Shown here: one piece after another, positions 1 through 8,370 of the stretch
Layout of the letters: every line of letters begins with the position of its first letter
How positions within the stretch are numbered: position 1 is the first letter of the stretch
Assembly (NCBI RefSeq): GCF_039537985.1
Contig: NZ_BAABBN010000015.1
Coordinates: 62,001-126,000 of the forward strand
Reading direction: 5' to 3'
DNA: 64,000 nt
From: Litoribacillus peritrichatus
Lineage (GTDB): Bacteria > Pseudomonadota > Gammaproteobacteria > Pseudomonadales > Litoribrevibacteraceae
Notes under the pieces: generated by a model
The model's input: only the letters and a program-made list of their open reading frames with translations
What the model was told of the DNA's origin: nothing
Database searches by the model: none
Translations under genes and position numbers: made by a program

Positions 1-213
1 AAACTGGTTGGCTAAGTGGCCCCATTCTATGTTTTCTGAGCTGCCGGTCAGCGCTCCAAAATCGGACAACGCTTGATGTGCCCAGTGTCCACCCTCTCGC
101 TTGATGGCTTCCTGAAGGGCCGTGTCCTGAGTAAACAGGTTGTTATTCTCTAAAGGATGAAGCTGATTCGTGACCTGGTGTGTTTGAGACAGATCGTGGG
201 TGTTGTTTGTCAT
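1..213 (-). CDS. AidB-like acyl-CoA dehydrogenase, N-terminal 71 residues (cut by window edge)
   Basis: Reading leftwards from an ATG at 213, the frame stays open to the window edge. The product begins MTNNTHDLSQTHQVTNQ and continues with PLENNNLF, ALQEAIKREGGHW and DFGALTGSSE. This is the N-terminal signature of AidB/isovaleryl-CoA-type acyl-CoA dehydrogenases, whose usual start has the form THxVxNQxPPLxxxNLF. These are FAD flavoproteins. E. coli AidB belongs to the adaptive alkylation response, while many homologues act in acyl-CoA oxidation, so the substrate is unknown here. The FAD-binding and catalytic parts lie outside the window. It follows a TetR gene on the same strand by 30 bases, so the two are probably co-transcribed. 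Confidence 0.8.
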   Translation of the reverse strand, partial: MTNNTHDLSQTHQVTNQLHPLENNNLFTQDTALQEAIKREGGHWAHQALSDFGALTGSSENIEWGHLANQF

Positions 214-243
214 AATTGGGCCGTGTGTGGTTTGTGATTATTG

Positions 244-864
244 TTATATCGCTGTGTGCTGGGTGGCCAGCGCTCTCAGACAAAAGCTGACAATGTCTTT
301 GATCAGCTGTTGGCTTTCAATGGGGTTACAATTCTCAGGCGAAAGCGGCCCGATTAAAGCCTCGGATATGGCTCCAACAATGGCCGTGGCACTGATCATC
401 GGGGATTGTGGGTGAAATTCTTCGCACTCGATGCCTTCTTGAATCAGTTGAGCAAATTGTTCGGCGTAGGCTTGTCGAAACTGAAGGCGCGTTTCGTCGA
501 GCATACTGTCTACGGGTTCTGCTATCAGTGCGTAGGCCAACCGGCGGCCCTTGATCGCTCGTTGTGCAAACTCGGTCAGGGTGGTCACCATTCGCTCTGT
601 GGGCGTGCCCGGCGGTTGACAGGTTTTAGTGACTTTGGCTAATTCGATGTTGGTGGCTGTTCGGAAAATGTCTTCGCAAAGCGCGCCTTTTGAAGAGAAG
701 TATCGATACATGGTGCCGGTGGCGACTTGTGCTCTTTGAGCTACTTTACTTATGGTCAGGTTGCTGAATCCGCCTTCCAGGACAAGCTTTAAGCCGGAGG
801 CCAGAAGCCGTTCGCGGCATTGGGACTTTTTAGATTCGGTCAGAGGCGTTGCACGATAAACCAT
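244..864 (-). CDS. TetR/AcrR family transcriptional regulator
   Basis: A 206-residue protein with an N-terminal TetR helix-turn-helix. The DNA-recognition part is at about residues 30-60 (LTISKVAQRAQVATGTMYRYFSSKGAL) and contains the typical tGTMYRYF core. The C-terminal all-helical half would bind a ligand; none can be named. The gene lies just upstream of the acyl-CoA dehydrogenase gene and divergent from a hydrolase gene. A perfect inverted repeat stands in the divergent gap (891-912), 27 bases before its ATG. I infer that it represses itself and the dehydrogenase, and perhaps the hydrolase, in response to an acyl-CoA or a related molecule. Family assignment is firm; target and ligand are inference. 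Confidence 0.92.
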   Translation of the reverse strand: MVYRATPLTESKKSQCRERLLASGLKLVLEGGFSNLTISKVAQRAQVATGTMYRYFSSKGALCEDIFRTATNIELAKVTKTCQPPGTPTERMVTTLTEFAQRAIKGRRLAYALIAEPVDSMLDETRLQFRQAYAEQFAQLIQEGIECEEFHPQSPMISATAIVGAISEALIGPLSPENCNPIESQQLIKDIVSFCLRALATQHTAI

Positions 865-890
865 ACTATGAACCTATATTCATTTTTTAT

Positions 891-912
891 AAAGTGAATC
901 ACTATTCACTTT
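891..912. promoter_or_regulatory. Palindromic operator, probable TetR binding site
   Basis: Perfect 9-base arms AAAGTGAAT and ATTCACTTT are separated by CACT. A third half-site, ATTCA, lies at about 879-883. The site is between the TetR start (864) and the hydrolase start (977), where a TetR autorepressor usually binds. Confidence 0.65.
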
Positions 913-976
913 TTGGGTCAAGTTAGAATTGCAGTTCTGGTTCGTGTTGGTTCTAATACCTGACAGGAGGATACCT

Positions 977-1969
977 ATGCCAAATATAGTCAGTGATTAT
1001 CGGGCCCCGTTATTTTTAAGGAATGGCCATTTAAATACGATTTACCCATCGTTGTTCAGAAAACTGAAACCAACGATGTGCTATCGCGAGCAAATCGATA
1101 CTCAGGATAACGATTTCCTCTTTTTAGATTGGTATACCCTCGATGACCTTTCGCATTCAGATCTCAGTGAGCCTAAGCGTTTGGTGATTATTTCTCATGG
1201 CCTGGAAGGGCACAGTGAAAGACCGTATGTCCTGGGCATGGCGAATCATTTAAATAAACTGGGTTGGGATGCTTTAGCCTGGAATTTTCGTACTTGTGGA
1301 CCTGTGATGAACCGTCAAAAACGGTTTTATCACAGCGGTGCTACCGATGATTTGGCACGGGTGATTCAACATGCCAGTGAACGGGGCTATCAGCAAATTG
1401 CTCTCGTTGGCTTTAGCATGGGAGGCAATTTGTCTTTGCTGCATGCTGGCCGTGAGTCAGCCTCACTGAATAAAGCGGTGATTGGCGTGGTTGGGATATC
1501 CGTACCCTGCGATCTGGAAGGCTGTGCAAACCAATTGGCCAAACCTCAGAATTCGATTTATATGAAACGCTTTCTGAGAGACCTTCATCATAAAATGGCG
1601 GCTAAACAGCAGGCGTTTCCAGACGACATTTGCATCGATAATTACCAGGATATTCGTAATTTCAAGCAGTTTGATGATCTGTATACCGCACCGCTGCATG
1701 GCTTTAAAGACGCAACGGATTACTGGACGCAATCCAGTTGTTTGCAGTATTTACCCGATATTTGTTTGCCGACGTTATTGATCAACGCCCAAGATGACCC
1801 ATTCTTATCAGAGTCAGCCTACCCTTATCATGAGGCGGATGCGTCATCCATGTTGTATTTGGAAACGCCAGCGAACGGTGGTCATGTAGGGTTTGTTTCA
1901 TTTAACAACGATGGCAGCTACTGGATTGAACAACGCGTTGGTGGCTTCCTCAAGGATATACTGAAATAA
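977..1969 (+). CDS. YheT-family alpha/beta hydrolase
   Basis: A 330-residue alpha/beta-hydrolase of the YheT/EMB8 group (COG0429). The nucleophile elbow GFSMGG puts Ser at about residue 147. An acid candidate is in NAQDDPF and the histidine in NGGHVGF near the C-terminus. The opening PLFLRNGHLNTIYPSLFRK is typical of the group, whose members start with the F-x-N-GH-x-T pattern. I place the start at 977, behind AGGAGG at 966-971, rather than at the in-frame position 929. Family members are assigned esterase activity on little-known substrates. The gene is divergent from the TetR gene and may share its operator. No signal peptide is seen, so it is cytoplasmic or membrane-associated. Confidence 0.88.
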   Translation: MPNIVSDYRAPLFLRNGHLNTIYPSLFRKLKPTMCYREQIDTQDNDFLFLDWYTLDDLSHSDLSEPKRLVIISHGLEGHSERPYVLGMANHLNKLGWDALAWNFRTCGPVMNRQKRFYHSGATDDLARVIQHASERGYQQIALVGFSMGGNLSLLHAGRESASLNKAVIGVVGISVPCDLEGCANQLAKPQNSIYMKRFLRDLHHKMAAKQQAFPDDICIDNYQDIRNFKQFDDLYTAPLHGFKDATDYWTQSSCLQYLPDICLPTLLINAQDDPFLSESAYPYHEADASSMLYLETPANGGHVGFVSFNNDGSYWIEQRVGGFLKDILK

Positions 1970-2056
1970 GGTGTGCGGCGCGCCAGATGAATTATTGACT
2001 ATACTATTAAGTTTTTAGGCTCGAAAATGTTTCAGACGCGAAAGCAAGGAGTGAGC

Positions 2057-2482
2057 ATGAAGGTTTCTGATTTAATGACATCTAACGTAGAAACGATAGG
2101 TATGGACACCATTTTGTCCGACGTTTGGAAAATTTTTAAGCAGCACCGGTTTCATCATTTGCCGGTTGTGGATGAAAATCAAAAATTAATCGGAATGATT
2201 TCTGATCGGGACGTACTCTTTAATATTTCGCCAAGGGTGGAATCGGGCAATGCAACGGTGGCTGAAATCGAAGTGCTCCGTAAGCCTGCCCATCAGTTCA
2301 TGAGCAGAGGGCCGCTGACGGTTTACCCGAATACCAGTGCCACCCGCGCTTTGCGTAACATCATTGAAAACGGCGTATCTTGCTTACCGGTGGTGGACGA
2401 TGAAAGTAATTTATTAGGCATTCTGACTTGGCGGGATGTGATTAAATTTGTTCTGGAGCGAGCAGAGCAAGCCGAGGGCTGA
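2057..2482 (+). CDS. Tandem CBS-domain protein
   Basis: A 141-residue protein made almost entirely of two CBS domains. The first runs from MKVSDLMTSNVETIG through HHLPVVDENQKLIGMISDRDVL. The second runs from FMSRGPLTVYPNTSATRAL through SCLPVVDDESNLLGILTWRDVIKFVL. Both end in the characteristic D-R/W-D-V. Such pairs bind adenine nucleotides and act as energy sensors, but stand-alone versions have no fixed partner. The start at 2057 follows AAGGAG at about 2046-2051; an in-frame ATG at 2027 has no comparable site. It is monocistronic, between the hydrolase and a convergent gene pair. Confidence 0.85.
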   Translation: MKVSDLMTSNVETIGMDTILSDVWKIFKQHRFHHLPVVDENQKLIGMISDRDVLFNISPRVESGNATVAEIEVLRKPAHQFMSRGPLTVYPNTSATRALRNIIENGVSCLPVVDDESNLLGILTWRDVIKFVLERAEQAEG

Positions 2483-2530
2483 AGTTCGCAGAAGCGTTCA
2501 AACTTCAACCCTTAGCTGATTCTTGGGGGA

Positions 2531-2902
2531 TTATGAATTTAACGGGCAGCTGTTTCTTAAACTGAAATAACGCTCAAGTAATACCGAGTAGTTTTCCATC
2601 ATTTTGGCTCGTTGCACCAAGCTGTCCGCGTAAGCCGACTGGTTAACGTAATTCCCGGATTTTTCCTGGGAATATTCAGCCAGCATGTGCATGGACGGCT
2701 TCATCAGATTTGAAATCTGTTGGCTGTTTTCAGAGCAAAGGGATGGATCATCTTCTGCCGCCTTCACCAGCTTTTCCATTTTGATTTTGTTGCTGATTAG
2801 CATCAATAACAATGAAGCGTGATTACCATCGGCATGCGTTGCCATGGGCGCCAATAAACTCAAGCCCAACAGGCCAGAGATAAGGAATTTCTGAATCAAC
2901 AA
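2531..2902 (-). CDS. Small exported protein, unknown family
   Basis: A 123-residue protein with a clean signal peptide: MLIQKFLISGLLGLSLLAPM followed by ATHA and a likely cleavage before DGNH. The mature part is helical and polar, with two cysteines (SLCSENSQ and RNSCPLNS) that could form a disulfide. I do not recognise the family. The start is TTG at 2902, placed 6 bases behind a perfect AAGGAGG at about 2909-2915. It lies 14 bases after another small exported protein on the same strand, so the two form a probable operon. A periplasmic location is inferred. Confidence 0.65.
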   Translation of the reverse strand: MLIQKFLISGLLGLSLLAPMATHADGNHASLLLMLISNKIKMEKLVKAAEDDPSLCSENSQQISNLMKPSMHMLAEYSQEKSGNYVNQSAYADSLVQRAKMMENYSVLLERYFSLRNSCPLNS

Positions 2903-2916
2903 ATCCGGCCTCCTTT

Positions 2917-3324
2917 TTATTCAGAATCAAAGAAGTAGCGAACGCCCGCCATGTAATCGGCATTTTCAAAGTCTATGTTGAGGCGAAAGTACATATTTAA
3001 GCGTTTGTTTTGAATGTTAAGGTCTTTGGATACCTCGGCACCCAGCAGTCCTTCGACACCGTCTGCAGCGGCCAGACCAAAATACGGAGCCACTTCCACA
3101 CCGTATTTTTCATACAGGGGGTCGGTTTTTACATTGAGGCCGACAACGCTGGTCCCAAGAAAAACCTGGGGATGAAAGCCTGAGTCAGTCTCTTGGTAAA
3201 CTTCGATGTATTCTCCTTCCTCAAACCAATAACCGGCGCCGAGGGAGTCTATTTGAAAGTCGGCGTGAACCGTTCCTGAAAGTGCAAAACAAACCATTAG
3301 CAAGGCAGCTAGACGCGTACGCAT
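2917..3324 (-). CDS. Small exported protein, possible outer-membrane beta-strand protein
   Basis: A 135-residue protein with signal peptide MRTRLAALLMVCFALSGTVHA and probable cleavage before DFQID. The mature chain alternates polar and aromatic residues, with strand-like segments such as LGAGYWFEEGEYIEVYQ, LNMYFRLNIDFENADYMAG and VRYFFDSE. This suggests a small beta-barrel or beta-sandwich, and the aromatic end recalls outer-membrane proteins. No family is recognised. The ATG follows AAGGA by 6 bases. The next gene on the strand begins 14 bases after its stop, so they are likely translated from one message. The upstream gap (3325-3405) is AT-rich and shared with the divergent solute-binding protein gene. 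Confidence 0.65.
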   Translation of the reverse strand: MRTRLAALLMVCFALSGTVHADFQIDSLGAGYWFEEGEYIEVYQETDSGFHPQVFLGTSVVGLNVKTDPLYEKYGVEVAPYFGLAAADGVEGLLGAEVSKDLNIQNKRLNMYFRLNIDFENADYMAGVRYFFDSE

Positions 3325-3525
3325 GTTCTATCCTTAAGTAATTATTATTTTTTTAATTATTTTATAGCGACCACATCATATAAAGATGTTAACTGGGAAG
3401 CAAAAATGATTGCTGAAAAAAGCCATTGCAGTGAATTTCAACGGGTGTGGCGATTTATTACAGAACCGGTTCTGAGTTGCGGGTCAGAGCCCATAAGGAA
3501 GGTTCCCTTGTTTTGGAGGATACTT

Positions 3526-4383
3526 TTGTCGGGTGAATTTCTGTTGACTGTACTTCTGTTGACGGCTCTTTTGCTAATCCAGAATCAGGCGTATGCCACT
3601 GAAACGGTGACCACCGGAGACCTTTATCCTCCGTACGTGGACAGTGGCTTGCAGGACAATGGTTTGATGGTGCCCGCCATTCTGAAAATACTGGATTTAA
3701 CGGAAGATTATTTTGATGTGGAAATGGTTTACGAACCCTGGGCAAGAGGTTATGAGCAGACCCGCCAAGGGGTCCACTTAGGGACGTTTCCTTACGTTTG
3801 GGATGAGAAGCGGGATAAAGCCTTTTATTACTCCGATCCGGTTTATGATATTTCCAGTCACCTGTATGCCAGGGATGAAGGGCAGAACCAAACCTGGACG
3901 TTCGAAATCCTGAAAGCCAAAAAGTGGACTCGAATTTGTCGCCCCAACGGTTATTCATTAAAGGAGTTGGAAAAGCCATTGTTAGCCAGTGGCATGTTTG
4001 AGGTTTATCAGCCTTCGGATTTGCCGGATTGTTTTCGGTTATTGCAACAAGGACGGGTGGATTTAATTCCAATTGACCCGATCACAGGGCAGTTTATTTT
4101 GAGGGATCACGGAGTTAATCAAGGTGTTATGTATTTTAAAAACGCGCTGTTTGAAGCCAGTTTGTATTTTATCGTGTCTAAACAGCGTGAAGATGGTGCA
4201 GAGGTTATCCGACAGTTTAATCAAGCTATGAAGGAGCTGAAGCAGAAAGGCGAGTTAGTCAAAATGCGTGAGCGTTTTTTAAGCGTTCATGCAATTAATA
4301 GTCCAATCAATGGTTTAATCGATGGTTCAATCAATCATTCTGTCAACAATGAAATGAATAAAGCCCCTTTGTCCAACCCGTAA
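3526..4383 (+). CDS. Periplasmic solute-binding protein, SBP_bac_3-like
   Basis: The mature part (TVTTGDLYPPYVDSGLQDNGLMV, LTEDYFDVEMVYEPWARGYEQT, GTFPYVWDEKRDKAFYYSDPVYD) matches the family 3 extracellular solute-binding fold used by polar amino-acid ABC systems. No transporter gene is adjacent, so it may be an orphan receptor-type protein. The start is probably TTG at 3526, placed 7 bases after GGAGG (3515-3519). It gives a 285-residue product with the signal sequence LLTVLLLTALLLIQNQAYA. An upstream in-frame ATG at 3406 would add 40 residues before the signal peptide, which is unlikely. The C-terminus is an Asn/Ser-rich tail (AINSPINGLIDGSINHSVNN) of unknown role. Confidence 0.78.
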   Translation: MSGEFLLTVLLLTALLLIQNQAYATETVTTGDLYPPYVDSGLQDNGLMVPAILKILDLTEDYFDVEMVYEPWARGYEQTRQGVHLGTFPYVWDEKRDKAFYYSDPVYDISSHLYARDEGQNQTWTFEILKAKKWTRICRPNGYSLKELEKPLLASGMFEVYQPSDLPDCFRLLQQGRVDLIPIDPITGQFILRDHGVNQGVMYFKNALFEASLYFIVSKQREDGAEVIRQFNQAMKELKQKGELVKMRERFLSVHAINSPINGLIDGSINHSVNNEMNKAPLSNP

Positions 4384-4404
4384 TTTGGCTGGTCAAAGGG
4401 GCTT
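4361..4404. terminator. Bidirectional hairpin between convergent genes
   Basis: Perfect 11-base arms AAGCCCCTTTG (4361-4371) and CAAAGGGGCTT (4394-4404) enclose a 22-base loop that contains the stop codon of the solute-binding protein gene. There is no clear T-run on either side. Its position between convergent genes supports termination or 3'-end protection. Confidence 0.55.
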
Positions 4405-4418
4405 AGATACTGAACCGA

Positions 4419-7178
4419 TTATTTGTATTCGAGTGCAACCAGTAAACGATTCAAATATTCATTGAAGCTTTGTTCAGGCACTTCCAGAGACAACCACTCA
4501 GATAATAAGCTGGTGGACGTTTCTTTGTTTTCTTCTCCGTTGTTCATGCCTTTCGATAAACGCTCTACCTGCAATGACATGCGTAAGCTTTGATCGCTTT
4601 CCGGTGAAGGCTTGTCGGCGACGATTTCACTGCGGATACACAGTTCACGGAGCTTGTCTTCAGAAACAGGAGTTAACGCTGACTTACCGGACAGCAAGTT
4701 GCTCCAGGCGCTTTCAAGTAATTTACCCAGCTTCTTATCGTCCACTGAAATGGCTTGCCACTGTTCAGCGCCATCGTCGTGTGACAACTGCTGGGTGCCA
4801 GTGGCATGGTAGATCTTAAGTTTTGTGAATAAGGCTTCGCCCTGTTTGGCTTTTTGAGCGCGCTTCAGTTCTGACATTTTTTGTTTAATGGCGTCGCTGG
4901 CCGCTCGGTATTCTGTTTCCAGACCGTCGAAGTGCTCTTTCGGAATGCTGCCGATGTTACCGTAGCTGGTTTGCAGCTCACGAAGCTGGTTGGACAGCTC
5001 TTTGCTGCTGGATACATCGCTTTCGGCCAACTGCTGAATTTGAGTAATGATTTCCTTGGCTTTAACTAAGTTGCCATCGCGTTGCTCTTTTTGCTCTTGC
5101 CATTGCTCAGAGCGTTTGCCGAATAACTGGTCGCAGACAGCACGGAAATCTTTCCAGAGGTGCTGCTCCTGACGACGGTGACAAACGCCAACTTGTTGCC
5201 ATTTTTTTTGTAAATCCTTGGCCTGATCGGTGGCTTTCTTGAGGTTTTCTTCGTCAAGCAGCGTTTTGGCTTCGTCCAGTAAGGTTTGCTTGATGGCCGT
5301 GTTGTTATCACGCTCTTCTTTCAGTTTGTCTTTAAGGGTATGAAGCGGCGTATCAAAATCTTTCTGAATTTTCTCTACGTCTGAGCGGTTAACCGGCGTG
5401 CAGTTTTTCCACTCTTCGATGGATTGCTTATAAAGCTGATCAATGACTTTCCAGTCCGTTTTATTCCAGTCGACCTTAGCCACAAACTCAGTTAACTGAG
5501 TGATGATGTCTTTGCGGCGTTGCAGGTTGTCGGCACGAAGCTGACTGATGGACTCGAAGTGCGGCTTGCATCGCTCATTCACTTTGTCTGAGGCGTCTTT
5601 AAAGCGATGCCAGAGCGCTTGCCCGTAGTTGTTGTCGCTGTAGCCTAACTCTTTCCAGTCATTTCTGGCTTGTTTTAGCTGGCTTGCCAAGTTATCCAAG
5701 GGTACGTCAGCATCCACCAAAGATTCCATGCGTTCACACAAACTTTCAAGCTTTGGTAAAACGGCGTAGTCCTGCCAGTCTTTCATTTCTTTGAATTTGT
5801 ATTGGAGTTGGCGAATGCGCTTGTTGATTTTGCGCTCGTTCGGCCAGTTCTTCATGATGTCCTGGGCTTGGCGGATGTTCTGGAAAATGCCTTTCAGTTT
5901 TCCGTCTGCCAACATGGCTTCCGCTTTATCAAGCAATTCTTCAGAGGTTTTACTGTCTTGTTTTAAGTTACTTCTGACGCGACGTTGTTCTTTCTGGACG
6001 TCGCCAAAGATGTTCAGAACCTGAGTTAAAAGCTCAGGCTCATTCAGTTCTGATGGCCAGTGAATGGCGTGAATCAGCTGTTTTAGTTCAGCGATATTCG
6101 GTGTTTCATCGGCCAACAGTTCTTCGATACGGGCTTTATGCTCTTCCAGATTGTCGTGTGCCTGGATAAATTGAGTTAACGAATTACGCACGCGCTGGAA
6201 ACGGTTGGCCAGTGCTTTGGCCGGACGGGTGGTTTCGCAGCTGTCTTGCCAGCGGTTGTCCTGCGTTTTAAGCAGTGCGTTCAATGCCGGGCTGTTGAAG
6301 TCACCTTGCTCAACAATCTGGTCTTGCTCTCGCTCTAATAACTCAACGGTCGCTTCCTGTTCTTCTCTGGCGTCTTTGTGGGCTTCTGCTTCGGCCTTAG
6401 CTTCGCTTTCAGCCTGATAGTGTTCGGCGATCACTTCTTTGCACTGAGTGATTGCCGCCAGGAAGGCAGCACTTTGTGCTTCAGAGGCGTTGGCTTTGAT
6501 TTTATCCCAACGGCTGTTTAGCGTTTCGAGCTTGGCTTCACACAGTGGCTGGAACGGCAGTTTGGCTTGTTGTTCTGCTGAGGCGATGGCCTGATTGACT
6601 TCTTCCTGTTGTGCTTGCTGCTTTTGGCGTTCGGTTTGAATCACCGCTAGCTTCTCTTTAATGATTTTTTGAGAACCTTTGTCTTTGCCTTTCAGTGCTT
6701 TTTCCAGTCCTTCCAGCACGGGTTCTTCGGTGATTGCCTGTGCGGCTTGTTGTCTGACGCTGGTGACTCTGGCTTGTTCCGCTACCTGGGCAAGAATCGG
6801 TTGGGATTGTATCTTTGCCAGAAGCTCGGGAATGGTGGGTAAGTTCGGCAGAGAGATGACCAGGTCTGCCAGTTGTTGCTCGGAGGTTGGCCATAGCGAC
6901 ATGTTTTCGAGAGACAGGATGCTCTCTAAGCGAAGTTTGGCGATGCGTTGCGTGGTTTTGTCTTGGTGTTGGGTCAGTTCAATGATGATGCCCAGGTTGT
7001 TTAGCTGGACACAGGCACTGTTTCGAACTCGATCCGATGCGTCGGTGGTAACGACTTTGATCAGCGTCTGAAGTTGTTCCGGGTCGTTTTCTGATAATTG
7101 TTGTACTGCTGCGTCGCGAACGTCTTCCGACTTGTGTTGCCATTTTGGTTTGAACAGTTTTTTTAGTAAACCAGCCAT
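4419..7178 (-). CDS. DUF349 domain-containing protein
   Basis: A 919-residue cytoplasmic protein, very rich in Glu, Lys and Gln. The N-terminal 100 residues look like HEAT-type helical pairs (DVRDAAVQQL, DRVRNSACVQLNNLG). They are followed by long charged coiled coil and several DUF349-type three-helix repeats, recognisable by W-KE-GY/W-Q-VG and FRAACDKFF-like motifs (DWKELGYSDNNYGQALWHRFKDASDKV; KWQQVGVCHRR-LWKDFRAVCDQLFGKR). DUF349 proteins of this size are common in Pseudomonas and its relatives; their function is not established. It lies 105 bases after fbp on the same strand, with two hairpins between, so it is probably an independent unit. Confidence 0.85.
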   Translation of the reverse strand: MAGLLKKLFKPKWQHKSEDVRDAAVQQLSENDPEQLQTLIKVVTTDASDRVRNSACVQLNNLGIIIELTQHQDKTTQRIAKLRLESILSLENMSLWPTSEQQLADLVISLPNLPTIPELLAKIQSQPILAQVAEQARVTSVRQQAAQAITEEPVLEGLEKALKGKDKGSQKIIKEKLAVIQTERQKQQAQQEEVNQAIASAEQQAKLPFQPLCEAKLETLNSRWDKIKANASEAQSAAFLAAITQCKEVIAEHYQAESEAKAEAEAHKDAREEQEATVELLEREQDQIVEQGDFNSPALNALLKTQDNRWQDSCETTRPAKALANRFQRVRNSLTQFIQAHDNLEEHKARIEELLADETPNIAELKQLIHAIHWPSELNEPELLTQVLNIFGDVQKEQRRVRSNLKQDSKTSEELLDKAEAMLADGKLKGIFQNIRQAQDIMKNWPNERKINKRIRQLQYKFKEMKDWQDYAVLPKLESLCERMESLVDADVPLDNLASQLKQARNDWKELGYSDNNYGQALWHRFKDASDKVNERCKPHFESISQLRADNLQRRKDIITQLTEFVAKVDWNKTDWKVIDQLYKQSIEEWKNCTPVNRSDVEKIQKDFDTPLHTLKDKLKEERDNNTAIKQTLLDEAKTLLDEENLKKATDQAKDLQKKWQQVGVCHRRQEQHLWKDFRAVCDQLFGKRSEQWQEQKEQRDGNLVKAKEIITQIQQLAESDVSSSKELSNQLRELQTSYGNIGSIPKEHFDGLETEYRAASDAIKQKMSELKRAQKAKQGEALFTKLKIYHATGTQQLSHDDGAEQWQAISVDDKKLGKLLESAWSNLLSGKSALTPVSEDKLRELCIRSEIVADKPSPESDQSLRMSLQVERLSKGMNNGEENKETSTSLLSEWLSLEVPEQSFNEYLNRLLVALEYK

Positions 7179-7202
7179 TTTACTCTCCTGATAATAAATA
7201 AG

Positions 7203-7220
7203 GTCAGCAAGATTGCTGAC
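7203..7220 (-). terminator. Second of two tandem hairpins after fbp
   Basis: GTCAGCAA and TTGCTGAC form an 8-base perfect inverted repeat. On the reverse strand it is followed by CTTATTTATT, a T-rich tail. It probably finishes fbp transcription. Confidence 0.5.
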
Positions 7221-7226
7221 GTCAAA

Positions 7227-7248
7227 CGCATCGCAGTGGCGCGATGCG
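7227..7248 (-). terminator. First of two tandem hairpins after fbp
   Basis: CGCATCGC and GCGATGCG flank the loop AGTGGC. The hairpin lies 36 bases after the fbp stop. Only a short T-run follows on the reverse strand, so with the next hairpin it may act as a tandem terminator. Confidence 0.5.
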
Positions 7249-7283
7249 CTTGATAGATGGGGTGTCGTGGGTGAAGACGACGC

Positions 7284-8243
7284 TTATTTGTAACTTACAG
7301 CACGTTCCACTTCTTCCTTTGAACCAAGGAATACAGGCACGCGCTGGTGAATTTCTGTCGGTGCAACTTCAAGCATGCGTTCGCTGTCAGTGCGACATAA
7401 ACCGCCCGCCTGCTCGACTAACATAGCCATCGGATTTGCTTCATACATCAGGCGCAGTTTGCCCGGTTTCGAAGGTTCGCGGCCGTCCCAAGGGTACATA
7501 AAGATACCGCCGCGAGTCAGAATACGATGAACCTCGGCGACCATGGCTGCCACCCAACGCATGTTAAAACGTTTGCCAATCGGTCCTTCTTCACCGGCCA
7601 ATAGGTCTGCTACGTATGCCTGAACCGGTTCTGCCCAGAAACGTTGATTCGACATATTGATGGCGAACTCTTTGGTTTGTGCCGGAATCTGAACCTTGTC
7701 GTTGGTCAGTACAAACTCACCGATCCGATTGTCCAGCGTCCACATGGAAACGCCTTTACCTGTGGTAATGACCAAAATGGTTGAAGGGCCATAAAGTACG
7801 TAACCGGCAGCCACCTGATTTGTTCCGGCTTGTAGGAAATCCTGAGCTAAATCTGAATTTCCGGTGGTTTTCATTATTGAGAAAATAGTACCAACCGAAA
7901 CGTTAATGTCGATGTTGGAAGAACCGTCCAGCGGATCGTAGGTGACGAGATATTCGCCGCCGTCGTTGCCTGGCACGGCAAAGTCTTCTTCTTCAGACGC
8001 GATGCCGTACACGTACGGTGATGCTTTTAATGCGTCTTTTAGCAGGTCGTTGGAAATGACGTCCAGCTTCTTTTGGGTTTCTCCCTGAACGTTCTCCTCT
8101 TCCGTGGCGCCTAGAATTCCGGCTAATGCCCCTTGTTGCAGTCTAAAAGAAATGTCTTTGCTGGCAGACAGGATTCTCTGAATTACATCAATCAGAGAGA
8201 TGTCGCACTCTTGCTGCTTCAAAGAGTCATTAAGTGTGGTCAT
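7284..8243 (-). CDS. fbp: Class I fructose-1,6-bisphosphatase
   Basis: A 319-residue enzyme that hydrolyses fructose-1,6-bisphosphate to fructose-6-phosphate in gluconeogenesis. The metal and substrate motifs are clear: ASEEEDF at about residues 82-88 for metal-binding glutamates, and DPLDGSSNID at 103-112, the diagnostic loop. The C-terminal half holds GGIFMYPWDG and KLRLMYEANPMAMLVEQAGG. Length agrees with bacterial class I enzymes. The gene is monocistronic on the reverse strand and divergent from mpl. A gluconeogenic enzyme would be needed for growth on fatty acids, consistent with the lipid genes elsewhere in the window, although fbp is universal in this group. Confidence 0.97.
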   Translation of the reverse strand: MTTLNDSLKQQECDISLIDVIQRILSASKDISFRLQQGALAGILGATEEENVQGETQKKLDVISNDLLKDALKASPYVYGIASEEEDFAVPGNDGGEYLVTYDPLDGSSNIDINVSVGTIFSIMKTTGNSDLAQDFLQAGTNQVAAGYVLYGPSTILVITTGKGVSMWTLDNRIGEFVLTNDKVQIPAQTKEFAINMSNQRFWAEPVQAYVADLLAGEEGPIGKRFNMRWVAAMVAEVHRILTRGGIFMYPWDGREPSKPGKLRLMYEANPMAMLVEQAGGLCRTDSERMLEVAPTEIHQRVPVFLGSKEEVERAVSYK

Positions 8244-8370
8244 TCTATAAGCTCCAAACGTTTGGCCATTAAAAAATGCCGTTGATTCTATCGAAAAAAG
8301 GATTTCTTTGCGACGGGAAAAGCCAAGATGCTATGCTTTGCCGATTAATGCGAAGTCAGGGATTCATCGT

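Noticed and set aside
3458..4072. Long reverse-strand open frame inside the solute-binding protein gene
   Set aside because: It lies opposite a clear family 3 binding-protein domain, its product is Pro/His/Trp-rich without a domain, and it has no ribosome site.
6340..6420. Low-complexity coiled-coil stretch in the DUF349 protein as a repeat array
   Set aside because: The DNA shows no regular repeat; it is only Glu/Ala/Lys-rich coiled-coil coding sequence.
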